Made by a program: the position numbers and the translations under genes
Shown here: piece after piece, positions 1-6,483 of the stretch
Position numbering within the stretch: the first letter of the stretch is position 1
Layout: each line of letters starts with the position of its first letter
Notes under the pieces: generated by a model
What the model saw: the letters and a program-made list of their open reading frames with translations, nothing else
Database searches by the model: none
What the model was told of the DNA's origin: nothing
Origin: JBCCRH01 sp039208045
GTDB lineage: Bacteria; Bacteroidota; Bacteroidia; Chitinophagales; Saprospiraceae
DNA: 14,718 nucleotides
Assembly (NCBI GenBank): GCA_039208045.1
Contig: JBCCRH010000105.1
Coordinates: 1-14,718 of the forward strand
Reading direction: 5' to 3'

Positions 1-12
1 CTTAAACCCTTA

Positions 13-50
13 GACTCCCCAACTCCCCAACCAATTCACTCCCCCCCATA
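13..50. repeat. Pyrimidine-rich low-complexity tract at the recR 3' end
   Basis: The plus strand reads as near-repeats of ACTCCCCA followed by a run of C, so the recR transcript is purine/G-rich here. The tract contains the recR stop codon and the codons just before it (TTCACTCCC at 35-43). It resembles the longer C/T minisatellite after the DUF1684 gene at 7143-7240. No hairpin typical of an intrinsic terminator is visible. Its role is unknown. Confidence 0.5.
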
Positions 51-644
51 CGGCATCCGCGCCAAAATCGAACGACCTAGCGTCAGCTCATCCGCGTACT
101 CTAGCTCTCCTCCAAAAGAAACGCCCCGGGCGATGGTTGATATTTTGACCCCTAGCTCTTTTAAGCGTTTAGAGATGTAAAAAATGGTAGTGTCCCCCTC
201 GATGGTAGGGCTAATAGCCATAATGACTTCCTGTACTTCCTCCGAATTCGCTCGCTCTAGCAAAGAATCGATATGGAGATCGCCAGGGCCAATGCCTTCG
301 ATAGGAGAAATGACACCTCCGAGGATATGGTATTGCCCACGGTACTGATTGGTCTCCTCAATAGCCATGAGGTCGCGAATCGATTCGATCACACAGATGG
401 TCGTTTTGTCACGGCGGTTATCCAGGCAAATCTGGCAAATCTGATCATCCGATAGGTTGTGGCAGCGCGAGCATTCCTTGATGTTTTTGCGCATATTCCA
501 AATGGCCTCCGAAAGTTGCTGGCTGGCCTCTGGCTGCTGCTTAATGAGGTGTAAGACTAGACGCAGCGCTGTTTTACGCCCGATACTAGGCAAACTAGCA
601 AAGGCATCAACGGCCTCTTCAATGAGTTTGGATGAAAAATTCAT
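36..644 (-). CDS. recR: Recombination mediator RecR
   Basis: RecR works with RecO (and RecF) to load RecA onto SSB-coated single-stranded DNA during gap repair and recombination. The 202-residue product has the usual family length and layout: an N-terminal helix-hairpin-helix (LPSIGRKTALRL, residues 18-29), a four-cysteine zinc finger (C58, C61, C70, C73), then a Toprim domain beginning near TTICVIE and containing GGVISPIEGIGP, and the family's C-terminal GGELEYADELTLGRS. I chose the ATG at 644 because homologues start at about MNFSSKLIEEAV; the frame runs open to 689, but the extra 15 residues look non-coding. A TAATTTTG box sits only five bases before this start. The stop lies in a C/T-rich tract (see 13-50). 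It is divergent from the pyruvate dehydrogenase E2 gene. The identity is secure. Confidence 0.96.
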   Translation of the reverse strand: MNFSSKLIEEAVDAFASLPSIGRKTALRLVLHLIKQQPEASQQLSEAIWNMRKNIKECSRCHNLSDDQICQICLDNRRDKTTICVIESIRDLMAIEETNQYRGQYHILGGVISPIEGIGPGDLHIDSLLERANSEEVQEVIMAISPTIEGDTTIFYISKRLKELGVKISTIARGVSFGGELEYADELTLGRSILARMPYGGE

Positions 645-649
645 GGCGG

Positions 650-657
650 CAAAATTA
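650..657 (-). promoter_or_regulatory. Candidate recR -7 box (TAATTTTG)
   Basis: On the minus strand TAATTTTG matches the Bacteroidota sigma-A -7 consensus TAnnTTTG exactly. No TTG lies at the expected distance upstream (the nearest is about 14 bases away), so the call is tentative. If it is used, transcription would start almost at the recR ATG (644), giving a leaderless or nearly leaderless message. Confidence 0.35.
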
Positions 658-716
658 CGGTTTTCGCATGGCAATATAAACTCCTGCACGGGCTTGGTGT
701 TGAAAATACATTATGC

Positions 717-749
717 TTGACTTTTTTTTCGATAAATTTTGCATTTTTG
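717..749 (+). promoter_or_regulatory. Candidate promoter of the pdhC operon
   Basis: A TTGAC at 717-721 is followed, 20 bases later, by CATTTTTG at 742-749. This resembles the Bacteroidota -33 TTG and -7 TAnnTTTG pair, with one mismatch in the -7 box. It would give a 5' leader of about 95 bases before the ATG at 850. It is a motif match only; the leader shows no riboswitch that I recognise. Confidence 0.4.
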
Positions 750-849
750 TAGCCGCGATGAAGGTTGAAGCCCCTCTCGCATACTCATTTGCCGAAAGGC
801 ACGAAAGTGAGTAAATAATATTTATGTAAATCAAAACTAACAGATACCT

Positions 850-2184
850 ATGGCTGAAGTGATCCGCATGCCGAGAATGAGTGATACGATGGAGGAAGGT
901 AATATTATTGAGTGGTTAAAAAGCGAAGGAGATGCTGTTGAATCAGGTGAAACCTTGGCAGAGGTGGAAACCGACAAAGCAACGATGGAGTTAGATAGCT
1001 TTGTAGACGGCGTCCTTTTACATATTGCAGTGAAAGAAGGCCCTGTCCCTATTGATGGCGTTATTGCCGTGATTGGGGAAGCAGGGGAAGACTGGCAAGC
1101 TGCACTAACTGCTGCTGGCGATAATGGAAATGGTAACAGCGAAGCAGCACCTGCGGCAGAAACAGAAGCACCTGCTACATCAACTACTGCCGAAGCCCCT
1201 GCTGCAGTGGAAGCATCTACTCCTCAAGATGCCCGAGTTAAAGCCTCTCCTCTAGCCAAAAACATGGCAAAAGAAGCAGGTATCGACATCAGCCAAGTGA
1301 ATGGCTCTGGTGATGGTGGCCGTGTGGTGAAGCGCGATATAGAAAACTTCCTAGAAACCAAACAATCCGCGCCAGCGCCAGCGCCTGCACCAGTTCCCAC
1401 ACCTACTCCTGTAGTGCCTCAAGCCCCAGCTCCCGAAGCAAAACCAGCGGCAAAAGAAGCACCAGCTACGGCAGTTCAGCCATTTGCTTACACCGGCGGT
1501 GGTGACAACTACGAAGATGAACCGGTAAGTCAAATGCGCAAGGTAATTGCTCGTCGTTTGGGGGAGAGCAAATTCTCCGCTCCGCACTTTTATCTTACCA
1601 TAGAAATCGATATGGATAAGACGATGGCCATGCGCAAGCGTATCAATGCCGTGGCACCTACTAAAATATCCTTCAACGATTTTGTGATAAAAGCAGCAGC
1701 AGCCTCTCTACGCCACCATCCAGCTATCAATGCTTCTTGGATGGGCGATAGCATTCGCTATAATAAGGACGTGAACGTTGGAGTAGCCGTAGCAGTGAAG
1801 GACGGCTTGCTCGTACCAGTAGTGCGTTACGCGGATATTAAGACGCTTTCGCAGATTAACTCGGAGGTAAAAGTAATGGCCGGAAAGGCAAAAGAGCGCA
1901 AGCTACAACCCGATGAAATGCAAGGGAATACCTTTACCATTTCGAATTTGGGAATGTTTGGCATTGAAGAGTTTACGGCGATCATCAATCCACCTGATGC
2001 CTGTATCTTAGCAGTAGGCACTATTGTGCAAAAGCCGGTAGTGAAAGATGGTGAGATCGTAGTCGGCAACCGAATGAAGGTGACGCTATCCTGCGATCAC
2101 CGCGTGGTGGATGGAGCGACAGGAGCGCAGTTCCTAAAGACCTTCAAAGAAATCATGGAAAATCCGATTCGCTTAATGGTATAA
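850..2184 (+). CDS. pdhC: Pyruvate dehydrogenase E2 (dihydrolipoamide acetyltransferase)
   Basis: E2 core of the pyruvate dehydrogenase complex: it takes the acetyl group from E1 on a swinging lipoyl arm and passes it to CoA to form acetyl-CoA. Domains in order: one lipoyl domain (about residues 1-80) with the lipoylated lysine K43 in ETDKATME; an Ala/Pro/Glu-rich linker (about 91-127); the peripheral-subunit-binding domain (about 129-168, VKASPLAKNMAKEAGIDISQ); a second Ala-Pro linker (about 171-210); and the catalytic acetyltransferase domain (about 223-444) with active-site DHRVVDG, H417 and D421. The MAEVIRMPRMSDTMEEG start is typical of PDH rather than 2-oxoglutarate E2. At 444 residues it has a single lipoyl domain. 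E1 and E3 are not adjacent; instead two small genes follow closely. No Shine-Dalgarno is seen before the ATG. Confidence 0.95.
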   Translation: MAEVIRMPRMSDTMEEGNIIEWLKSEGDAVESGETLAEVETDKATMELDSFVDGVLLHIAVKEGPVPIDGVIAVIGEAGEDWQAALTAAGDNGNGNSEAAPAAETEAPATSTTAEAPAAVEASTPQDARVKASPLAKNMAKEAGIDISQVNGSGDGGRVVKRDIENFLETKQSAPAPAPAPVPTPTPVVPQAPAPEAKPAAKEAPATAVQPFAYTGGGDNYEDEPVSQMRKVIARRLGESKFSAPHFYLTIEIDMDKTMAMRKRINAVAPTKISFNDFVIKAAAASLRHHPAINASWMGDSIRYNKDVNVGVAVAVKDGLLVPVVRYADIKTLSQINSEVKVMAGKAKERKLQPDEMQGNTFTISNLGMFGIEEFTAIINPPDACILAVGTIVQKPVVKDGEIVVGNRMKVTLSCDHRVVDGATGAQFLKTFKEIMENPIRLMV

Positions 2185-2190
2185 TACCGT

Positions 2191-2556
2191 ATGAGTTCAA
2201 AAAAAACAGTCGTGCTGGGAGCCTCTACCAACCCAGCACGCTACTCCAATACTGCCGTCCACAACCTGACTACCAATGGCCATGAAGTGGTACCTGTTGG
2301 CATCAAAAAAGGATCAATAGCTGGTATCGATATCCAGAATGGTCGCCCTGAAGTGGCTGGTGTGGACACCATAACGCTCTATCTGAATCCTACGCGACAA
2401 AAAGACTACTACGACTACATTCTATCCTTACAGCCAAAACGTATTATATTTAATCCCGGTACTGAAAATCCAGAACTGGTGCAGCTAGCTAAAGCTAAAG
2501 GCATTGAAGTAGAAATTGCCTGCACCTTAGTGATGCTGTCAGTCGGTACCTATTGA
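2191..2556 (+). CDS. CoA-binding domain protein (YccU-like, CoA_binding_2)
   Basis: A 121-residue single-domain Rossmann-like protein of the CoA_binding_2 family. Visible family features are the N-terminal nucleotide-binding loop VVLGASTNPARYSN (residues 7-20), the beta strand VVPVGIKKG, the central TITLYLNPTRQ, the NPGTENPEL loop and the C-terminal ACTLVMLS with its conserved cysteine. Members bind CoA or acyl-CoA through this fold, but their physiological role is poorly known. The gene begins six bases after the E2 stop, so co-transcription with pdhC is likely. That placement beside an enzyme that makes acetyl-CoA suggests, without proving, a role in CoA handling. The fold call is firm and the function is open. 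Confidence 0.85.
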   Translation: MSSKKTVVLGASTNPARYSNTAVHNLTTNGHEVVPVGIKKGSIAGIDIQNGRPEVAGVDTITLYLNPTRQKDYYDYILSLQPKRIIFNPGTENPELVQLAKAKGIEVEIACTLVMLSVGTY

Positions 2557-2577
2557 TGGGTTAAATTAGTATACAAT

Positions 2578-3447
2578 ATGGCAACAGAAACGGATTTTTC
2601 AGTAGAGTGGCTCACCACACGCTATCCGTTTGATGTTGCTGCTCGCAATAAAGATGTGGAGCAAGCGGCACTGATGGGCCTCCCTGCTGAACGTCCTATC
2701 CGCCTCATCGATCTCGGTGCTGGCACCGGCAACAACTGTCGCTACTTCATCCCTAAGCTCCCGCAAGACCAAGAGTGGCTCCTCTTAGAGCTCAACCCCC
2801 ATTTGATCGCTGCCGCTAAATCACAGCTACATGCGTTCGCAAAAGAAGCAGGCTTCAAAGTGACCCCTACGGCAGACGGCCTCTACCTAGCTGGCCGAAA
2901 AAAGGTAACGATCCGCTTTCGCGAAATGTCTTTTCTGAATCTAAAAGAGCAGCTTGATTTGGGTAGCTACGACTTGGTAATGGCAGGGGCGGTGATCGAT
3001 CTCCTTACGGTAAATATGCTAGAAATGCTGGTGCAGCAATTTATTGGCCATGTGGTACCTTTTTTAGCAACGATTAATTTTACAGGTATGCAATTTGAAG
3101 GAGCTACCGAACAAGATCAGCATTACACGAAGCTCTACATACAACATATGCGCCGAGCCCAGCCTTTTGGACGAACCCTTGGTGCCGCCTGCATTCCTTT
3201 CCTAAAGAGCTGGCTACTCGTTAGGGATATTCCCTTCCTCAGTGGAGCAAGCGATTGGGTCATTTCACCTACTGATCGCGCTATGCATGAGCTAACGCTA
3301 GGCTTTATGCAAGGGGCCATTCCAGAGCTGCTTCATACACCTAATGAATTGAATACGTTTAATCAATGGCTTATCGAAAAGAAAGAACAGTCAGATAGAC
3401 GTAAATTGAGCTTTAGAGTAGAGCACTTTGATATCTATATCCCATAA
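2578..3447 (+). CDS. Class I SAM-dependent methyltransferase, substrate unknown
   Basis: The 289-residue protein has the class I (Rossmann-fold) AdoMet signature: motif I IRLIDLGAGTGNNCRYF starting at residue 41, an acidic residue closing strand 2 (E71 in LLLELNPH) that would hold the ribose hydroxyls, and the post-strand-4 segment YDLVMAGAVIDLLT (131-144). The C-terminal half (VRDIPFLSGASDWVISP, MHELTLGFMQG) includes a possible substrate lid but shows no specificity motif I recognise. The ATG at 2578 is the first in frame and lies 21 bases after the CoA-binding gene, making it probably the last gene of the pdhC unit. Codon use looks like its neighbours. No signal peptide is present, so it is cytoplasmic. 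The substrate (small molecule, protein or RNA) cannot be told from the sequence. Confidence 0.8.
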   Translation: MATETDFSVEWLTTRYPFDVAARNKDVEQAALMGLPAERPIRLIDLGAGTGNNCRYFIPKLPQDQEWLLLELNPHLIAAAKSQLHAFAKEAGFKVTPTADGLYLAGRKKVTIRFREMSFLNLKEQLDLGSYDLVMAGAVIDLLTVNMLEMLVQQFIGHVVPFLATINFTGMQFEGATEQDQHYTKLYIQHMRRAQPFGRTLGAACIPFLKSWLLVRDIPFLSGASDWVISPTDRAMHELTLGFMQGAIPELLHTPNELNTFNQWLIEKKEQSDRRKLSFRVEHFDIYIP

Positions 3448-3450
3448 AAT

Positions 3451-3465
3451 GCTGAACCGATCAGC
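3451..3465 (+). other. Small hairpin after the methyltransferase stop
   Basis: GCTGA-ACCGA-TCAGC forms a five-base-pair stem with a five-base loop, four bases after the stop codon. It has no T run, so it is not a convincing intrinsic terminator. A further inverted pair, CTACTAT (3465-3471) and ATAGTAG (3507-3513), lies just downstream. Both fill the gap before the REP-like element. Confidence 0.3.
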
Positions 3466-3524
3466 TACTATGCAGCCAATCAAGTTCGAGCATTGATCAC
3501 AAGCTTATAGTAGTATGATTAATA

Positions 3525-3611
3525 GCGGATTCCCCGATTGCTATCGGGGTAAGCGCGTGCTAGGCTTTTTTTCATAAAGCTAGGCCCGCGCTCAGTGGAT
3601 TTGTAATCCGC
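3525..3611. repeat. REP-like multi-stem palindromic element, possible bidirectional terminator
   Basis: The outer arms GCGGATT (3525-3531) and AATCCGC (3605-3611) are exact inverse complements. They enclose hairpin 1, CCCCGAT/ATCGGGG with a TGCT loop (3532-3549), and hairpin 2, a stem of about 16 positions (3553-3568 with 3576-3591, including GCGCG/CGCGC and GGCTTT/AAAGCT, and two mismatches). A further small hairpin GGATT-TGT-AATCC (3597-3609) competes with the outer stem. GCTAGGC also occurs twice directly (3559, 3579). The element sits between convergent genes, as REP or intergenic palindromic elements often do, and the hairpins could stop transcription from both sides. Its copy number in the genome cannot be seen here. 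Confidence 0.6.
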
Positions 3612-3644
3612 GTGGCCTTAAAACTTATTTTTGTTACACGATAA

Positions 3645-4376
3645 TTAATTAATATCAATAGGATACGTTATGCCATTGATCGTAATTTCGGCTTGGCCAT
3701 TGCCTAAAAACTCGACTCCTCCTTGACTACTGAAACTTTCGCCAGTTGTTAGTTCACCGCTTACCATCCAGGTTGCTATACCTGTTTCGATACGTTGCGT
3801 GTTTTTAGATACTTCTAACCCAATAACTGTCATTTCTATAGTAGAAGAAAAAGCCGTCTGATTGCGCACTTTAGAGGCTTGCATACCCTCACGTTGGTAG
3901 GTTCCATTTAGGACAAAATTGTTTCCCAAAATCAAATTATCTATAGTCCAAGCACTGCTACTACTATCGTCGGAAGAAAGGCGTTGTGTCTCGTACGTGC
4001 CAGCGGTCGCACGCCCCCAGTCCAAAGAGACTGGTAAATTAAAGCCATTACAAAAGACGGTCCATGTCCATTCAGAAGTATAGCTGGATGTGATTCGATT
4101 AGTACCAAAAGAGCGTACAACAGTACTATCAAAAGTTATGTTGCAAAACTCGGTATTCACAGTCTTTTCCAAGTATTGTTCAGCAGTAAGCGTTGCGTCA
4201 AGGGCTTCATTTGTCACTCCTTCGGATTCAGCTAGTAGGGCTCCTTCAATCAAAGCTACTATTTCTTCATCCACCACATTTTCTGCTCCACTTGCCGTAT
4301 CGTCTTCGTTTTGGCAAGCTACCATTAGGCCTGCTAGTAAGCTCATAAAAAGGATGGTTCTGATTGACTTCAACAT
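3645..4376 (-). CDS. Putative surface-exposed lipoprotein, function unknown
   Basis: A 243-residue lipoprotein. The signal peptide MLKSIRTILFMSLLAGLMVAC ends in a lipobox (MVAC), with lipidated cysteine C21. The cysteine is followed by QNEDD, which resembles the lipoprotein export signal (Q/K plus acidic residues) that sends lipoproteins to the outer surface in Bacteroidota; surface location is therefore a reasoned inference. After an Asp/Glu-rich linker the mature part is rich in Ser, Thr and alternating hydrophobic residues (for example TSSYTSEWTWTVFCNGF, GIATWMVSGELTTGE), which suggests an all-beta fold. Two cysteines (in EFCNITF and TVFCNGF) could form a disulfide. I do not recognise the family. 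It is transcribed divergently from the LytS/LytTR pair and could be its target. Confidence 0.75.
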   Translation of the reverse strand: MLKSIRTILFMSLLAGLMVACQNEDDTASGAENVVDEEIVALIEGALLAESEGVTNEALDATLTAEQYLEKTVNTEFCNITFDSTVVRSFGTNRITSSYTSEWTWTVFCNGFNLPVSLDWGRATAGTYETQRLSSDDSSSSAWTIDNLILGNNFVLNGTYQREGMQASKVRNQTAFSSTIEMTVIGLEVSKNTQRIETGIATWMVSGELTTGESFSSQGGVEFLGNGQAEITINGITYPIDIN

Positions 4377-4473
4377 GTTTTTAGGTTATTGTTGGTTAAT
4401 TAATGATTACGCTTACAAAGAAGCAGGGCACGCTGATGTATTCCTATTTTTTTCAATCAATGGTTGGGAAGTT

Positions 4474-4526
4474 TCAATGAGTGGTAATTTGCTGCTAGCG
4501 GAGTATGGTCCTCCACTATTCATTGA
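4474..4526. promoter_or_regulatory. Inverted repeat in the lipoprotein/lytS divergent spacer
   Basis: TCAATGA (4474-4480) and TCATTGA (4520-4526) are exact inverse complements, with nested GTGG (4481-4484) and CCAC (4513-4516). Because the arm is itself nearly palindromic, the same sites also read as a direct repeat, TTCAATGAGTG and TTCATTGAGTG, 46 bases apart. The site lies just upstream of the candidate kinase promoter. It could be an operator for the LytTR regulator or another factor; no LytTR consensus is evident. Confidence 0.3.
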
Positions 4527-4543
4527 GTGATTGAATCCTTTCG

Positions 4544-4574
4544 TTGAAAGAAAGTGCTTGGCGAAGTGATTTTG
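4544..4574 (+). promoter_or_regulatory. Candidate promoter of the LytS/LytTR operon
   Basis: TTG at 4544-4546 is followed after 20 bases by TGATTTTG (4567-4574), matching seven of eight positions in the implied TAnnTTTG -7 box. The predicted transcript would have a leader of about 20 bases before the ATG at 4603. It is a motif match only, but the spacing fits the Bacteroidota pattern. Confidence 0.4.
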
Positions 4575-4602
4575 TGTAGATTAGCCTTATAAAAGTGAGC
4601 AA

Positions 4603-5652
4603 ATGCTCAACGGAATACAACACATTAATGATCGGCTTTATGTATTGCTACACATTGGCGCATGGCTCATTGTTGCCATCTTTAGCATTGCCGTCTTCTT
4701 AACTATCTACCCACTGGATATGAGTGTTGGAAGAGCTTTGGGTAATCTTTTACCACTCGCTTTTTTGTTTTATGTGAATAGGTATTTGGTAGATTGGCTA
4801 TATGAGCAAAAGCGATATGTTCTGTTTGTTCTACTTAATCTTGCTCTGGTCTTTGCGCTCATTCCAGTTCGGATACGCTTCAATATGTTGTTTCCCAATA
4901 TTCCTCTAACTCCAGGACTTGACATAGATGCAAGACTTCGCTGGGGCATGGCTTCTTTTGTTACGAATTTAATGATCAATGGATTAGGCATATTTTATTA
5001 CATTCTCAAAAATCGATACCGAGTAGAACGGCAAAATCAAGAAGAAATTAGCCGACAAAACGAAGCACAGCTTCAGTTTCTAAGAGCCCAAATCAATCCT
5101 CATTTTTTGTTTAACACCTTGAATAACATTTACTCTTTAGCAGTCATACAATCCGAAAAAACAGCCGATATGGTGCTTCAGCTTTCTCAGCTTTTGCGCT
5201 ATGTGGTGTATGATGGGAAAGCGGATTTGGTAGCGCTAGATCGCGAAATCGCTCATATCCAGTCGTATATCAATTTATTTCAAATGCGTAGTGAGGCATC
5301 CCTGAATATTATGTTTCACGTAAGTGGTACCACTGCTGGCCAGCAAATAGAACCCATGATTTTGATTCCTTTAGTAGAAAACTGCTTTAAGCATTGTGAT
5401 TTTGCAATTAATCCTAATGCCTTCATCAACCTACAACTCCAAGTGCAATCCGATCAACTTGATTTTTATACTCAAAATACTCGAACCCTTCAGGATCAGC
5501 AAAAGGACAAGGTCGGCGGTATTGGCTTAGACAATATTCAAACGCGCTTGGCACTAAAATATCCGAACCAGCACCACCTTCAGATTACGCCAAGTGAGCA
5601 CCAATTTGAAGTCGCACTCACCCTACAATTGATACGAGATGCAAAAAATTAA
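4603..5652 (+). CDS. LytS-type membrane sensor histidine kinase
   Basis: A 349-residue kinase of the His_kinase (PF06580) type, which phosphorylates LytTR-family regulators. About four membrane helices fill the N-terminal part (roughly residues 14-36, 47-65, 71-90 and 117-136), with no large extracellular sensor domain. They lead into a short coiled coil (VERQNQEEISRQNEAQLQFL) and the phosphoacceptor motif RAQINPHFLFNTLNN with H167. The ATPase domain shows the N box LVENCFKHC (N260) and a glycine box GGIGLDNIQTRL (305-316). The stop overlaps the start of the next gene by 14 bases, so translation of the pair is probably coupled. With so little outside the membrane, the signal is probably sensed in or at the membrane. 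The ligand is unknown. Confidence 0.92.
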   Translation: MLNGIQHINDRLYVLLHIGAWLIVAIFSIAVFLTIYPLDMSVGRALGNLLPLAFLFYVNRYLVDWLYEQKRYVLFVLLNLALVFALIPVRIRFNMLFPNIPLTPGLDIDARLRWGMASFVTNLMINGLGIFYYILKNRYRVERQNQEEISRQNEAQLQFLRAQINPHFLFNTLNNIYSLAVIQSEKTADMVLQLSQLLRYVVYDGKADLVALDREIAHIQSYINLFQMRSEASLNIMFHVSGTTAGQQIEPMILIPLVENCFKHCDFAINPNAFINLQLQVQSDQLDFYTQNTRTLQDQQKDKVGGIGLDNIQTRLALKYPNQHHLQITPSEHQFEVALTLQLIRDAKN

Positions 5653-6340
5653 AACCCTCATCGTAGACGATGAATTTTTGGCTCTAAACTTACTGGAGAA
5701 TTTCATCCAGAAAGTACCCGAGCTAACAATCATAGATAAGGTGAAAACCCCGCTCAAAGCATTAGAGGTTTTACAACAACATCCCATCGATCTGCTCTTC
5801 CTGGACATTCAAATGCCTATCATGAGCGGCAACAACTTACTCCGCTCCCTCCCCAATCCACCTGTTACGATCTTCACGACTGCTTACGCAGAATATGCTA
5901 TTGAAGCCTTTGACCTCAGCGCAGTAGACTATCTACTGAAACCCTTCTCTTTCCAGCGCTTCTTAGAAGCCGTCCAAAAAGCTAAAGCAAGTATTCAATC
6001 CTCCAGCATCCACATCCCCACCCAAAGCAAAGATTTTTTTACCGCCAAGGTAGATGGCCGCCTAATCAAAGTTCAATTTGACAGTATCCTCTACATCGAA
6101 GGCCTCAAAGAGTACGTCCGCATCGTCTGCAAAGAGGGCCGCTACGTCACCTTGGAGAGCCTCAAAAATCTAGAAGCTCTCCTACCCCACCCCGCTTTTC
6201 TTCGGGTACACAAATCGTTCATCGTAGCCAAGAAACAAGTGCAAGCTTTAAATGGTAATATGTTGGAGATTGGCAAGCAGCACATCCCAATTAGTCGAAG
6301 TAAACGGGAGGAAGTGATACAGGAGATTTTTTATCGGTAG
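5639..6340 (+). CDS. LytTR-family response regulator
   Basis: A DNA-binding regulator of 233 residues, the partner of the overlapping upstream kinase. The receiver domain (about 4-120) has the acidic pocket D10/D11, phosphoacceptor D56 (LLFLDIQMP), T81 and K101 (LLKPF). The LytTR DNA-binding domain (about 130-233) shows the family features KVDGRLIKVQFDSILYIEGLKEYVRIV and FLRVHKSFIV. LytTR proteins bind paired direct repeats upstream of their targets and in Bacteroidota often control a neighbouring gene; the divergent lipoprotein is the nearest candidate. The ATG at 5639 lies within the end of the kinase gene. No residue needed for phosphorylation is missing. Confidence 0.93.
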   Translation: MQKIKTLIVDDEFLALNLLENFIQKVPELTIIDKVKTPLKALEVLQQHPIDLLFLDIQMPIMSGNNLLRSLPNPPVTIFTTAYAEYAIEAFDLSAVDYLLKPFSFQRFLEAVQKAKASIQSSSIHIPTQSKDFFTAKVDGRLIKVQFDSILYIEGLKEYVRIVCKEGRYVTLESLKNLEALLPHPAFLRVHKSFIVAKKQVQALNGNMLEIGKQHIPISRSKREEVIQEIFYR

Positions 6341-6346
6341 GGGTGG

Positions 6347-6381
6347 CTATTCTCTGCGATTTCTATTCTTACGTCGATTTC
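6347..6381. repeat. Two short tandem-like repeats after the LytTR gene
   Basis: CTATTCT-CTG-CGATTTC (6347-6363) is followed at once by CTATTCT-TACGT-CGATTTC (6363-6381). CTATTCTTACG appears again at 6446-6456. All are in the 143-base spacer between convergent genes and could be part of a dispersed genomic repeat. The function is unknown. Confidence 0.4.
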
Positions 6382-6385
6382 CTCT

Positions 6386-6406
6386 GGGCATAGCCCCCGT
6401 TTTTTT
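6386..6406 (+). terminator. Weak candidate terminator for the LytS/LytTR operon
   Basis: GGGC-ATA-GCCC (6386-6396) is followed by CCG and a run of seven T. The stem is only four base pairs and the T run starts three bases after it, so the terminator would be weak. It is the only hairpin plus T run in this spacer. Confidence 0.3.
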
Positions 6407-6483
6407 CTCGTAAGCTTCGATGTATTACCATGCCCATGAAAGCCGCTATTCTTACGCTTTGCCATTCCTTTAAGCTTTTAGCC

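Noticed and set aside
645..689. Longer recR start adding 15 residues
   Set aside because: RecR proteins start close to the first helix; the extra residues are not family-like and cover the candidate promoter box.
4090..4530. Open frame of 146 codons on the plus strand
   Set aside because: It lies antisense to the lipoprotein gene, which has a clear signal peptide and lipobox; the product has no recognisable features.
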